A DNA stretch of 64,000 nt, taken from assembly GCF_947507565.1 (NCBI RefSeq), contig NC_089176.1, positions 3,534,001 through 3,598,000 on the forward strand, read 5' to 3'. This document shows positions 22,744 through 33,431 of this stretch, in pieces (positions within the stretch are counted from its first letter, which is position 1; each line of letters begins with the position of its first letter). The DNA comes from Oscarella lobularis (lineage: Eukaryota; Porifera; Homoscleromorpha; Homosclerophorida; Oscarellidae). The position numbers were made by a program, and so were the translations under genes. The notes beneath the pieces are model-generated. The model did no database searches. It had not been told where the DNA came from and saw only the letters and a program-made list of their open reading frames with translations.

Positions 22744-24186
22744 ATGCTTATTGTCGCGTCTTTGTTCTTAGTGGCCGGCGCGGCGGCCAGCTGCACTCGC
22801 AGTCGATTCGGTTGCTGCTTGGATGGCGTCACGACTTCCACAAACCCGGAAGACGTAGGATGTCCGGCGATTTCGCCGGGACAATCGGATTCCACCTGCT
22901 CGACGTATCTCCAAAGCCTTCCTGCCGCTTGCTCGACGCGAACTAATTGCCGAAAGATTACCTGTCTCGTCCAAGTACTTCATGTGTCGATGGCAGTGAC
23001 GATCTCCTTTCACCGCTGCTCCCAACCTCTTGCGATGAACGTCACGGTCGCCGACACTGGTAACTCGTTCACTTGGCAGCGTCTGGTTGCTGGCAAGACA
23101 ACCGTTGAGGTCGCCAACGCCGACACGGTCATCGAGCCCAGTGGCGACATAAACGTGTTTGCCGTTGCCCTTATCAACAATGGCCCTCAAATTTTTTCAT
23201 CCGGCCAAGTTTGGGCATCCTTCGCTCTTCGTACGTCACTTCGTAATTACCAGACGGGTCAATTGACTCTGAGAGATATCATCGTCGTTCCCTACTCTCA
23301 AGTGCCAGTCGAAACATCGGACTGCTCTTCGAGCAATACTCCGTCACAGGATTGCGGCACGACGAGCTCGGTAGTGCAGCACAGCCAAGGTGGGGTGTGC
23401 ACCGGCAATAAGAAGTGCGTTTGGGCAGCAAGCGGCAGCAGTGTCCCTGTCGTCTGCTACACCTGCCCTTCGGGAAGCTGCCCTTCAGGCACGTCGGCAA
23501 GTCGACTTTGTGGCAGCAACGGCGTCACCTACGATAGCGACTGCCATATGAGACAAGACTCCTGTAACTACTACACGGAAATACGAGTTACCCAAACGGG
23601 TTCGTGCAATGGATCGTCGACTCCTCCCAATCCCGTTGATCATTTGCCGTCAAGTTTCGGCGGGTTGGACGACGAGGATCAGGCGTTTCTTCGCGACTAC
23701 GTCGTTTCTATAAAAATGAGTTTGATCGATGCTACATATACTGTTCAATACATTGAAATTCAACTTCGCACTGCTCTTGAGTACAATATCGTCATCCTTG
23801 ACATAAACAGTGCCGCTGGAAGTTCGAATATAACTTTTTACGCGTACCATCTGCACAGTGAGGAGTTGGTGTCCGTCAAAGCTGACGTTCTCATCAAGAA
23901 AGTGAAAAATTCTTTCCTTACAATTGGTCGCCTGCTTCGTGTTGAGGTGACAAATGCAGCTCAACTGAGCGTTCCCGACTCTGGGAACGATACGAATGTG
24001 GTAGTTATCGTTGTACCTGTTGTGATCTGCATTGTTTGCGTCGCATTGCTCGTCGTTCTCGGCATTTGGTTTTTGAAGAGGCGTCAAGGCAGCGGAGGCA
24101 TTTCGGGTGGCACTGAAGACGTCTCCTATCTTCCTCAACAAGACGAGGTGTCAATTCAGAAGGAGAAAATCGACGGAGCAGTCTGA
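22744..24186 (+). CDS. Kazal-domain type I membrane protein (single exon)
   Basis: A 480-codon intronless frame. It has a signal peptide (MLIVASLFLVAGAAA) and a Cys-rich N-terminus with an FGCCLDGVTTSTNPEDVGCP block that resembles a papilin cassette. A roughly 130-residue unassigned beta-rich region follows. About residues 200-290 hold a Cys-rich stretch and a Kazal-like module (CGSNGVTYDSDCHMRQDSC). A juxtamembrane ectodomain of about 120 residues with N-glycosylation sites follows, then a transmembrane helix near 417-443 (VVVIVVPVVICIVCVALLV) and a ~37-residue cytoplasmic tail. The Kazal module suggests a protease-inhibitor or follistatin-like adhesive role, but I do not recognise the whole protein. 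It sits between the two F-box/LRR paralogs on the opposite strand. Confidence 0.75.
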   Translation: MLIVASLFLVAGAAASCTRSRFGCCLDGVTTSTNPEDVGCPAISPGQSDSTCSTYLQSLPAACSTRTNCRKITCLVQVLHVSMAVTISFHRCSQPLAMNVTVADTGNSFTWQRLVAGKTTVEVANADTVIEPSGDINVFAVALINNGPQIFSSGQVWASFALRTSLRNYQTGQLTLRDIIVVPYSQVPVETSDCSSSNTPSQDCGTTSSVVQHSQGGVCTGNKKCVWAASGSSVPVVCYTCPSGSCPSGTSASRLCGSNGVTYDSDCHMRQDSCNYYTEIRVTQTGSCNGSSTPPNPVDHLPSSFGGLDDEDQAFLRDYVVSIKMSLIDATYTVQYIEIQLRTALEYNIVILDINSAAGSSNITFYAYHLHSEELVSVKADVLIKKVKNSFLTIGRLLRVEVTNAAQLSVPDSGNDTNVVVIVVPVVICIVCVALLVVLGIWFLKRRQGSGGISGGTEDVSYLPQQDEVSIQKEKIDGAV

Positions 24187-24648
24187 GCAGCCTGAGATGA
24201 GGTTCCCGGCATTGTGGTCCCTTTTTTTTGTTGCAGCAACACTTGTTTTTTTTGATTCACGTTTTTTTCGATGTATATGTGGTCTATCTGAAGTCAAAGC
24301 CGGAGAAAATTCTTTCTTTCTTCACCGCTTTGCATTCACACACAGACGACGCGCTAACCTTCCTAACAAACGATTTTGCATGAGCACTCGGTCTCCTTTA
24401 GCTAAAACAATCAGAAAACCTGCGTCTCATCATGTGCAGTAGGTCTGTCTCAAGACGCAACTATGACAGAAAAATTGAAGCGGCACGTTGCGTATAAAAA
24501 TCTTGGTCACGGACTCTTATGCCACTCTACTTGTTCTAACCACGCTTTCATGTTTTCTTCGGCTGTTGCATGGCTTCCCCTTCCTGTAATTTTATTGACT
24601 TCGTTGGGATGGTTTCCAATGACAAAATGTAACGACTCTCTGGTAAAT
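24187..24648. other. Intergenic, convergent ends of the Kazal gene and F-box copy 2
   Basis: Holds the 3' untranslated regions of two convergent genes. Short frames here show no family resemblance. T-rich tracts lie near 24226-24265. Confidence 0.5.
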
Positions 24649-26774
24649 CTATTTAATTAAAAAACGCGCGCTGCTAGGGTAAATGACGGCTCGTCGTGAT
24701 TTTCTACTGTACCTTTCCTGCAGAATTTTTCTAAGGCGCGTACAGTGGGCATGCTTCAAGGCAGTAAATAGGTGAAAAACCATGAGTTTTCGTGCCGATT
24801 CAAATACTTTTATCACTGATCTATGATCCGGAACTCTATATAAAAACGAAGCACGCGTTTTTCAAACTCCTAAATACGATTGTGATCGCCTACCTTCCTT
24901 TGATCAATTCCAGACGGCAGTACCTTAGCTCCACGCAGCAACATAAGCTATCAGCAAACGTAGACGAAAAATCCAAATACGTTTGCATCAATCTAAAGAA
25001 ATTATTAGGTATCTGACACGCTCGATGACTCTATAAGCAATGACCCTAATCTCTCCAGCTTCCGACAATGCCGAAGCGCTTGGATCAAATTTGCGAGGGT
25101 AGTCGAGTGACTGGTTATGCCCAAATTATCCAAAATCAACTCTCGCAGACCGGTGCAATTCTATCACAGACCAAATCAAAGCAAAAGGTCTACTTACATA
25201 TCCCTACGTACCTTAGTAATGACAGGCAGACCGCTAAAATCCGTAAGCTGACGTATTTTCCTGATCACCAAGCTACGAAGATTCGACCACAAAGAAAACT
25301 TGGCCAATGGACAAAGCACGTGAACCCGACTAGAAACTACCGTTACACACAGCGGCGATTTACCGAACGCGAGCGTCTACGTACCACAACTGCGCCTGAG
25401 CGGAACGAAGCGCCTCGATGGAAACGTGAGAAAGTTGAGTACCTCGCACGACGCTTTCGATGCTCTCATGTCCAACACGCGACGTTTCCGTGGGAAAGAA
25501 GAACACCTCCGGCGACGCGTGGAGCCGTCGAAGGCGCGACAGTCTCGCCAACGACGCGCAAATCTTCTTGTGCTCGACGGCGGGAAAAGGAAACGATTTG
25601 AAAGCAAATATGCCGAAAATGTCAAGAACTTCCAAGCGCGAACACCTCTCGATGATCGACGCGAGATAATCAACGTCCCCATAAAACATTTTCCAATTGC
25701 CGGCGAGCCAGAGCTTCGTGAGACGCTCAAGCAAAGTATGACAACTGCTCAACGTCGACAGGCTTCCGAACGTAAGATCGTCATTGTGACTTAAATCGAG
25801 CTCGACAACGCGAGACGACTCGTCGTTAAGCGATTCCAACAACGCCTCGCAGAACGAGTCCGTTAGACGACACTTGGACAATCGTAACGAAGTCAAACAA
25901 GAACTCGAAGCGAGGAGAAGGGAGGATAGCAGGCGAATGTCCTTCTGGCTATCCAACACGCTAATCAGCTCTTTTAGATTATTGTGATTGGCAACGCGAT
26001 CGACGGCGAAGTGATGGGGACCGCTCCATATGTCAATCGACGTGCAGTGCGACGACGTCCAGTCGACGAGGAGAGGCGTGGCGACGTGGAGAGTCGAGCA
26101 CATGTAGAAGCCGGTGTCCCACAAACTGCTACTTCCGACGTCCTCATCGGAGAAAATGGTGATGAGTTGAAATCGACGGAGCTCGGGAAAGAATTGCAGG
26201 AAGAATAATCGCGTGTAAAAGTTTGACGTCACGCCCACGTGATACATGGCGACGGAAAGCGTTCGTAGCGTGCGTTGCAATTCCGATTTGACTAAATTCG
26301 CCGATTTCGATCGCCATTGAACGAGCGCCGATTCGTTGCGATGCAATTCGGACGAAAGTCGAATTGAGAGCGTTTCGAGGCGACGAAAATTCGACAACAC
26401 GTCGAGGAGACGCGCGACGGTCACGTGCATTCCGTCGAGTGCGAGAACGCGCAAATCTCGCCACGATGTCTTCGCTGCTGGAAGCGAGAGCCAGTGGCAG
26501 TTTCTCACGCTTAGCGATTCGATTTTGTCGCTGCGAGTGGAGAGGAAGTCGCGCAGGCCCGTCGTCGTTAGATAGGACGCGTTTTCGAACGACGTCGACC
26601 TGAGGAAGCGAGTTGTTTTTCTAAGCGGAAGCAATCCGCGATACTGCACCTCGTCGCTTTCGTTGTTGAATACACGTCGTAGAGTCTCTTTGAGGTCATT
26701 GCAAGACGGCAGCACGATCGCGCGTCCAGAGAGTTGAAAAGAATAAGCACTATCTCGTTTGGAAGCGAATCCAT
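24649..26774 (-). CDS. F-box/leucine-rich-repeat protein, copy 2
   Basis: Paralog of the F-box/LRR gene at 20363-22552. Exon 1 (26774-26650) encodes the F-box MDSLPNEIVLILFNSLD ... RLAMTSKRLYDVYSTT. A 50-nt intron (26649-26600) leads into exon 2, STSFENASYLTTTGLRDFL, with LRRs such as KIESLSVRNCHWLSLP, LTSLRLSKCRLTDSFCEALL and VVELDLSHNDDLTFG. Later small exons read FSLWSNLRSLVIRKIRQLT, TGLRELILDNLGITSH, LCCCVELRYCRLELIKGR and VIKVFESARKLMVFHLF, ending at 24649. Intron positions and phases match copy 1. A longer in-frame ORF runs upstream past the F-box in the wrong frame, so it misses the real first exon. Probable SCF receptor; substrate unknown. Confidence 0.75.
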
Positions 26775-26832
26775 TGGCTTTCACTTTCTCTTAACGCGCG
26801 CTTAGCGCCTGGCTTCTCTTCCCGGATGCGAA
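26775..26832. promoter_or_regulatory. Very short F-box copy 2/ATG12 bidirectional promoter region
   Basis: Only 58 bp separate the divergent start codons, so transcription start sites may lie inside the opposite gene. Inferred from arrangement; no motif recognised. Confidence 0.4.
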
Positions 26833-27346
26833 ATGAGCGAGAGTCTTTTGGCAACGTCTCCTTCTCAAGCGGACGGTTCCGACGAGCCGTCGTCGGACTC
26901 TCCGAAAGGTATATGAGCGAGGCGTATTTTTCGATCATCGAACGACGCGTCGTTGCGCAGTTACGGTGCTCCTGCGGCCAGCGGCCGACGCCCCTATACT
27001 CAAACAGAAGAAATACAACGTGAATAGAGACAAAACGGCTGCCTGGATTTGTTCATTTTTGCAAAGGCGCATCCAATGTCGCCAGGACGAGCAAGTCGTA
27101 CGTATACGTACTATCATCGCCTAGTAATAAGGTAGAGGGCCCAAAATATTATCTCTTTGTTTTTATAGTATTTATACGTTGCCCAATCGTTTGTGCCTAC
27201 ACCAGATCAGACAGTGGGCAATATGTATGAGGTAAGGTTCCTTCTGCTCTACGACGGTGTGTGCTTATGCATGAGTGTCGTTGCAGTGTTTCGGTTCGGA
27301 CGGAAAACTGGTTTTACATTACTGTAAAAGTCAAGCGTGGGGATAA
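26833..27346 (+). CDS. ATG12: Ubiquitin-like autophagy protein ATG12
   Basis: Ubiquitin-like modifier conjugated to ATG5; the conjugate with ATG16L lipidates LC3/ATG8 during autophagosome formation. Exon 1 is an acidic, Ser-rich leader (MSESLLATSPSQADGSDEPS) and exon 2 starts at 26961: VTVLLRPAADAPILKQKKYN, then AAWICSFLQRRIQCRQDEQV. The following exons read LYVAQSFVPTPDQTVGNMYE and CFGSDGKLVLHYCKSQAWG, followed directly by the stop. The obligatory C-terminal Gly of the FGSDGKLVLHYCKSQAWG signature is present with no trailing residues, as in other ATG12s. The start at 26833 is in frame; an ATG at 26826 is not. It is convergent with CFAP52. Confidence 0.95.
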
Positions 27347-27363
27347 TAATAATAATAATAATA
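27342..27363. repeat. (ATA)n microsatellite at the ATG12 stop codon
   Basis: About seven ATA/TAA units begin within the ATG12 stop codon and run into the 3' UTR, so ATG12 has several in-frame stops. Confidence 0.8.
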
Positions 27364-27490
27364 TATGTACGCATAGACTGGAGTCGCCATGGAAGAGGGG
27401 GTTTTTTGGTTGGTTAGGTTTTTCTACAATAAAATAAGCCGAAAAGTTCTTTTTGTTTCCGCTGCTTTCTTGAGGTCGACGACACTCCTT

Positions 27491-30025
27491 CTACGTCGCC
27501 TTTTGGCCCGATACGTTTGGGCATTTCCACTTGAATATGGCCCCGTCGTTGCTGACGCTAACGATGTGCTTTTGATCGGGCGAAATTCGAAGTCGCGTCA
27601 CTTTTCCGCTGTGACCGGCACCGATGTGCGTCACTTCGCCCTCGTTGTAGAGCCATACCTAGAAACGAGGACTAGTCGCGCTACAGACAGACAAAAGACG
27701 TCGTCACTTACTTTAATCAGCTTGTCTTCTGATCCCGTCACAAAGAACTTTCCGTCGGACGATATGTCCATGCCGTTGATCGACGACGTCGCCGAAGCTT
27801 CCAATTCCCTGATCTGCGACCCGTCAAACGTTTCCCAGTAGCCAATCTGTAACAAAAAGTGAACGTATAGACTATAATGTCTTAAAGGTTACTATACCTG
27901 TCTGTCTGTGCCGCACGTTATAATCTGAGTCTCGCTCGGATTGTAGCAGACTCCCATGAATAGGGTATTGGCGAAAATTATCTGATTTCGCACGAATCGT
28001 CTATAGAAAAAAATCGGCGTACAATTATAATCAATAGAGAAATCGGTGGTTTACCTGAGGTCCCATATGATGCACGTTCCGTCCGTGCTGGCGCTCACGC
28101 ACTCGGCGTCGTTCTGACGCACCTTGATCGACGACACGGCGCCGCGATGCTCTTTGAGCGCGTGCTTCATCATACGAGTCGCCACGTCCCATATGCGCAC
28201 CTGACCCTCGCCGCCGCCGCTGACAATGCGACTGCTGTCGTGAGTCGTCGCAACGGCAGTCACACCCTACAGAGAAAATAATATTTTGTAATTGAAACCC
28301 CTATCTTTTTACCTCGTTGTGAGCATCGTTGATTATGTACATGAGTTTTCCCGTTTCTGGCGTGTACATACGAATTTTCCCGTCGTTCCATCCCGTCACG
28401 ATGGAACGGCCGTCGTGAGCGATGGTAAACGCGTTGCAGACCATGTTCGCGACGGCGATTCGAAGCAATTCCTTGCCGGTCTTTGCATTCCATATGCGGA
28501 CGTCATTCGCCGAACTGGTTCCAAAGAGAATCGACGCTTCCCTAGACGAGAGAAAGATTAGTCGAGAAGAGAATAGACGTTGTGCTACTTGCCAAGCGAA
28601 ACAGATGTCCGTCACCGAATCGGCGTGAGACGTGTGCAACAAATTCGGCTCGAAGCTGGAGAACATGAAGTAGGAAATTTGACATGAAGCAGTCCCAACA
28701 AAGAACTAGAGACAAGAATATGGTTTAATTAGAAATGCGTTAGGAGTAGGTACAAATAAGTCCCCACCTGATGACCCACTCCTCGAAGCGTCACCGAAGT
28801 CACTGGCCCACTAACACTACTAGACCTGTAAAGCGTACAGAAATTCTCATACAGCCTTTCCTAACCGTTGTTCTCCTTACTTGACTTTTGCAAATGAGCC
28901 ACCTTTCAGGACGGCCACGGTGCCGTTTCCCGTACCGATGAGTATCTCGCCGGACTTGAGAAGAGCCATGGACAAGATGCCGAGACTGTACTTGTTCTTC
29001 TGCGGACCGAATTTAGTCAGCAGATTCGTGTTCATGTTGATTTGGAGAACGTCGCCGCTCGTCGTGCCGCAATAGACATAGTCGTCGTTCTGACTAACCT
29101 AATATGTACGCATATGAAAACGCAAAACGAGCTCTTTTTGGGCGTTTACCTGCAGGCATTTGACGACTCTCTTCAGTTGACCTAGATTGCAATCAGTTGC
29201 GCGGATCTTTTTGCTTGCGAGATCCAGTTTCCAAATGCGTAGTGTCCCACTAGAGGAGAGATGACATAGAATTTAATTTTTCCCCCTGCTGTTACTTTAC
29301 AACTTACTTTCCACCTGTCACAAATACATCATCTCTAGTATTGGCATAGGCAATAGCGAACACCGTCCCGGCGCTTTTCATTGCCGCCGGACTTCCACAA
29401 ACGTCTTCTTTCCTCTCCAAATCCCAAACAACGACACTTGGTATAACAAAAAAAAGATGTACAGTATATTAGAAAGGACAAGGGTTTTCTGCTTTCATTC
29501 TAGTATACCTGTTGTCGTCCTGGCCTCCCAGACTGGCGAGAAACTTCTCATTTGGCGAAAAGGCGAGCGCCTCCACTTTGACTTTGTGCTGAGTGAATTT
29601 CGCGTAGACTTCGCGTTTCTCGTAGTCCCACACAATTACGTCGGCCTAAAAAGAACGTCGCGACAGTCGATAGACCGGCGCAGCGCGAGTATCGCTTCGC
29701 ACGGTGAAGCCCATGTGGGTCATCTGCCCGGATGCGATGAATCGGCCGCTTTTCGAGACGGCGACGCACGAAACGCTGTTCGTGTGGCCCGTGAGATGCC
29801 GCTGCTTTTGCGTTTTGATCTCCTCGATGATTATGTTGCAGCCAATGGGATAAACGACGTGCTCGCTGTCTGGATGGACGTGGAGACCGCTCGGTATGTG
29901 GCCTAATCGTAAAGGAACGCGTTTTTGCGAGATCTGTTAAAGCAAATAGAATGCTTACCATTGAAACCAATCGTGTATTCCAGTTCCAGGCGCGGAACGT
30001 CCGCGATTTCGTTCGATTCAGACAT
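27491..30025 (-). CDS. CFAP52: Cilia and flagella associated protein 52 (WDR16)
   Basis: WD40 protein inside axonemal doublet microtubules, needed for motile cilia. About a dozen exons with short introns. The N-terminus reads LELEYTIGFN then GHIPSGLHVHPDSEHVVYPI. Further blocks are HTNSVSCVAVSKSGRFIASG, ADVIVWDYEKREVYAKFTQH, VEALAFSPNEKFLASLGGQD, IVTGWNDGKIRMYTPETGKL, VSGGGEGQVRIWDVATR, ECVSASTDGTCIIWDLR and GISSDGKFFVTGSEDKLIKV-type repeats; the C-terminus is TRLRISPDQKHIVSVSNDGA followed by about 15 residues. Start ATG at 30025 and stop at 27491. The blocks and their order match animal CFAP52 along the whole length. Some exon edges were not resolved individually. Confidence 0.92.
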
Positions 30026-30331
30026 GGAGGGTGAGGAGCTTAGCGACCGCCAAATAATGCTAGTGCGCAAGCGCGGAGATTAAAAAAATAGGGGCGGGAC
30101 GTGATAGCGATATTTAATTTAGACATGACACTGATGGCCAGCGAATTTTTCATAACAGTTTTTTAAATACATCTTTCACGAGTTGGGGTAGCAAATATAT
30201 AATAACAACCGAGCATTCCTATAGAGCTCTACAATGTTCATTTGTTTGTTTGTTTGTTTGTTTTGTGCATAAAAGAAAGCATGCCTCATTGAGACAGCAA
30301 GCGCTGTATTTAATTAAATACTCCCCAACGT
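30026..30331. other. Intergenic between POMGNT2 3' end and CFAP52
   Basis: Contains the 3' UTR of POMGNT2 and the upstream region of CFAP52, both minus-strand genes, plus a TTTG microsatellite. No other structure recognised. Confidence 0.5.
30241..30264. repeat. (TTTG)n microsatellite
   Basis: Five perfect TTTG units plus a slightly imperfect end lie in the intergenic region. Confidence 0.85.
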
Positions 30332-32218
30332 CTACGTGCGGCACTGTAGGCTGCCGCTGAAGGGACCTTCTAGATTTCCAATGACAGACCGAACCCACAC
30401 TATGTAGCTCGTTCCACGTCGAATATTGTCAAAGAACGTATACTCAGTTGCTTGCAACTTATACGCATCATAGCTCTCCTTTCCCTCTTCCTGAATCCAA
30501 ACCTCGTACCACACTTCGCCGGCTATGTAGGCACGATTCCACGACGGCATCCACGTCAATCGAAGACCTATGCCGCCGCCGTCATCCTTTGAACGAACGA
30601 CAACACACGTAACATTCCGCAACTTCGACGGAAATATTTTCTGCCACGGTCCGACGGACGTCACCGTCCGATCGATCGTCTTCAAATTATCCTGTATGTG
30701 AATAGCGCCCTGCCACGCGCGCTTGACGACCGTCAAAACGCTCGATATGTCAACAAACGTGTCCTGATAGATACGATAGAGCCACTCGGGATTCTCGCAG
30801 CACAGATGCCGTCGAACGCGCCGACTCGTCATAATCTCGTCGCGTTCGACGTCGCTCAGATGACCGAGACCGCCGTACGCGGACGGATAATCCGGATGCG
30901 TTATCGTATTCTCCTCGCATTCATTCTCCCACGATTGATAGGCGACATTCATGCCAGGTAACCCAGTCAGCGTCTTATAGGGCTGATATTCGCTCGCCGG
31001 CACGGCGTAGGGAAAGAGTTCGACGAGCGCGGAGCCCTCGCCGAGAAAGAGCGCCAACGCGAGCGACGATCCGTGCATACCGATCAGAATCGACGCGTTA
31101 GCAACGGCGACGATCTGATCGCGCAACGACGTCGTCTCGACGCTCAACACGTTGACGGACGTCTCCATTTTCGTCGATACGCTCGCCGACAGTTCGTTCT
31201 CATTCAATATAATCCGATTCATTGATCGACTGAGAAGAACAATGGATCCCGGTTTGATATTGTCCTTGGGAAATAGGTAGCGATTCGACGACGCCGTCGA
31301 CTCGACGACGCCGAGCCGTTCCTTAAAAAACGCGACGAATTGTCGAAGAAGATTTCCCGTGGCGTGCGTGTCCGGTATGGCGCCTTGAGGCTCGTGGAAG
31401 CCATACTGATACCAGGTCGAAAGTTTACTCAAGCCCACTATGGCATCTTCGAAGCAGACTAAGTTCGATCCGGCGTCGCCGCCGCCGCCGCCGCCGCCAA
31501 GTTGAATCAAGTCCTTTCGAGTCAAAATCCCGTCGTCGAATGGGACGAGAAGTTGATATAGATCGATGTAGGCGCTGCCGTCGTCGTCGTTGTGTCGATC
31601 GACGGCGACGAGTCGATACTTGCATCCGGTCGTTAGACAGTCGATAAGTTGATTTTGCCGCAGGGTGAAGTAAATCGGTAGGAGATCGTCGTGGAGAACG
31701 TGCATGAAATTTCCCGGGTTGAAGCGATTGAAGACGACGTGACGACCGCGCTCGTAGGCGCCGACGCGAAACGATTCTTCGAATTCCTTCTCTTTAGTGC
31801 GTGGGCGCGGTCGGAGAGTAGACGCCGGCAAATCCGTGTATTCGAAGTGCTGCGTGTTGTGATCGCTCACCGACGAGAGATCGAGAAAGGCGGGATCGAA
31901 ACGTTGCGTCGGGAGGCCGTCGATTGCCGTCTCGGGACCGTGAAAGAAGAGAAATTCGTCGTTCGACGGCCAATAGCAGAGATTTTTGAAGCGACACGAG
32001 CGCGTGCGCGCCGAATCGCCTTGGCAAAAGACCGACGAGCCGCGCGCGACGACGTCGTTCGGCGATAACGACGACGCGGCTTCGTTTTGTTGTCGTTTCG
32101 ACGCTTCGTCGTCGTCGCCGTCGCTACCGCGATCCGTTGCGAGCCAAAGCGCGACGATCGCGAGGAAGAAACAGCCGGCGATGCCTCTTCGCGACGAGAT
32201 CATCGTGTCGTGCGCCAC
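30332..32218 (-). CDS. POMGNT2: Protein O-mannose beta-1,4-N-acetylglucosaminyltransferase 2 (single exon)
   Basis: ER glycosyltransferase (GT61) that adds GlcNAc to O-mannose on dystroglycan-type substrates, committing them to core M3. The 628-codon uninterrupted frame begins with a type II anchor (RRGIAGCFFLAIVALWLA near residues 10-28). Then come VFCQGDSARTRSCRFKNLCY, NRFNPGNFMHVLHDDLLPIY (the conserved HDDLLP block), SIVLLSRSMNRIILNENEL, ASILIGMHGSSLALALFLG, and ALVELFPYAVPASEYQPYKT, typical of POMGNT2. The last ~100 residues form a fibronectin type III domain, as in vertebrates. A run of eight glycines near residue 245 is coded by repeated GGC (31480-31503). It is intronless, as is common for this gene. 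Confidence 0.93.
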   Translation of the reverse strand: MAHDTMISSRRGIAGCFFLAIVALWLATDRGSDGDDDEASKRQQNEAASSLSPNDVVARGSSVFCQGDSARTRSCRFKNLCYWPSNDEFLFFHGPETAIDGLPTQRFDPAFLDLSSVSDHNTQHFEYTDLPASTLRPRPRTKEKEFEESFRVGAYERGRHVVFNRFNPGNFMHVLHDDLLPIYFTLRQNQLIDCLTTGCKYRLVAVDRHNDDDGSAYIDLYQLLVPFDDGILTRKDLIQLGGGGGGGDAGSNLVCFEDAIVGLSKLSTWYQYGFHEPQGAIPDTHATGNLLRQFVAFFKERLGVVESTASSNRYLFPKDNIKPGSIVLLSRSMNRIILNENELSASVSTKMETSVNVLSVETTSLRDQIVAVANASILIGMHGSSLALALFLGEGSALVELFPYAVPASEYQPYKTLTGLPGMNVAYQSWENECEENTITHPDYPSAYGGLGHLSDVERDEIMTSRRVRRHLCCENPEWLYRIYQDTFVDISSVLTVVKRAWQGAIHIQDNLKTIDRTVTSVGPWQKIFPSKLRNVTCVVVRSKDDGGGIGLRLTWMPSWNRAYIAGEVWYEVWIQEEGKESYDAYKLQATEYTFFDNIRRGTSYIVWVRSVIGNLEGPFSGSLQCRT

Positions 32219-32886
32219 GGTGAGGCTACGCGGTGGAACAGGAACTACGTCGAGAATCCGATTGGCTTTAGCTTTATTGCTCTACTTGGTCTCATCCTAA
32301 CGCAGTCACTGCACGGGATTCCTAGCGCCTTTTCGTGATTATACAAACAAGACGCTCGGCAGCTCCTGCATTTTTGAAGAATGACGAGTACACCGTTACG
32401 CGCTTTGCGGATTCGTCGCGTGCGCGACCTTTTCGCCTTTCTCAGAGACTTTCGTAACACCGTTGACATACGGGGATACCCTTTATGCAAAGCAGCTTTG
32501 AGGTAAGGGGTTGCGGTAGGGGAGTTCCCAGAACTTGCGAAAGTCGTGTACACGTACGAGCCGAAACAAAGGGGTTCGGCGCGGACAACACCGCCGCCGC
32601 CGTGCGAACGTCCGCGTGGAAGGGCTATAATTCGTCGCGCACCACGAGGGCAACGTTGCGAACTCACGCTCCTCGCACCATAGATATATATCTATGCTCG
32701 CACCGCTTCAAAAGAGACACCCCTTTGACCTTTCGCTTTCTAAGCCCGCACACGCTCCCACGCGCAAAATTGCGTTCTTTTTCAAATGTATAATATTAGG
32801 CACATGTGCCCAAATAAATGTTGGAGATGCAACAAAATTGTCTGTACATACACAGACTAAGAAAATAAATATATACGTTCGAGTAG
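32219..32886. other. Intergenic upstream of POMGNT2
   Basis: Includes the POMGNT2 5' leader and promoter. A TATATATCTA tract lies near 32683-32693. I find no gene with family resemblance; frames on either strand are short or compositionally biased. Confidence 0.45.
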
Positions 32887-33150
32887 CTAGTAGAGCATGG
32901 CAGCCGCCGCTATCTCGGAGTCTCTTCTAGTAAATACGATTGACCGTTGATGATTGTAGCTTGGACGAAACGAGCCACCGCCGACCGTTCTCAGGGTCTC
33001 TTCGCTGTGAGATTTTATAGGAACGACGACCGACAGGACGGAGAGGACGGCCTTGTAGACGAGTGCCACGGCAATCGCAAGAACGACGGGTATTGCTTTG
33101 AATACTCGCCATCGTCGCTGGACTTGTGTAGGACCTGCACGCGTAAACAT
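32887..33150 (-). CDS. Possible small single-pass membrane protein
   Basis: An 87-codon frame with an ATG. It has a basic N-terminus (MFTRAGPTQVQRRWRVFK), a hydrophobic helix of about 20 residues (AIPVVLAIAVALVYKAVLSV) and a polar tail. The layout is that of a small integral membrane protein, but I recognise no family and see no clear polyadenylation signal. It could equally be a chance frame in the region between POMGNT2 and MPG. Confidence 0.3.
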   Translation of the reverse strand: MFTRAGPTQVQRRWRVFKAIPVVLAIAVALVYKAVLSVLSVVVPIKSHSEETLRTVGGGSFRPSYNHQRSIVFTRRDSEIAAAAMLY

Positions 33151-33431
33151 CGTAGTGTACTCTGAGCTACGATACCGCCACTTAGGCTATTTATGCGGAT
33201 ACACGGTGTGTCACACCTACGCACAATGCGTCATTCAGACGCCTCCGTGTCCGGCGTGTTCGGAAAAGCCGCAGGATCGTTCACATAAGGGGATTGAGTT
33301 CAGAAGCCTAGTCGAAGCCTCAGAAAAGGAAAGAAATGCGATTATAGTACGCAGCTACTATAAATCCAACCCTACCCCCACCGAAAGTAGCACACCCGAG
33401 CACGCCCCTGGTAACACGTGTCCCGTGCATA

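Noticed and set aside
24107-24660. Short plus-strand frames after the Kazal gene
   Set aside because: They lie in 3' UTR or opposite the last F-box exons and have no family resemblance.
26621-26649. 29-nt intron in F-box copy 2
   Set aside because: An acceptor 21 nt further on gives a 50-nt intron, typical for this window, and aligns the protein better with copy 1.
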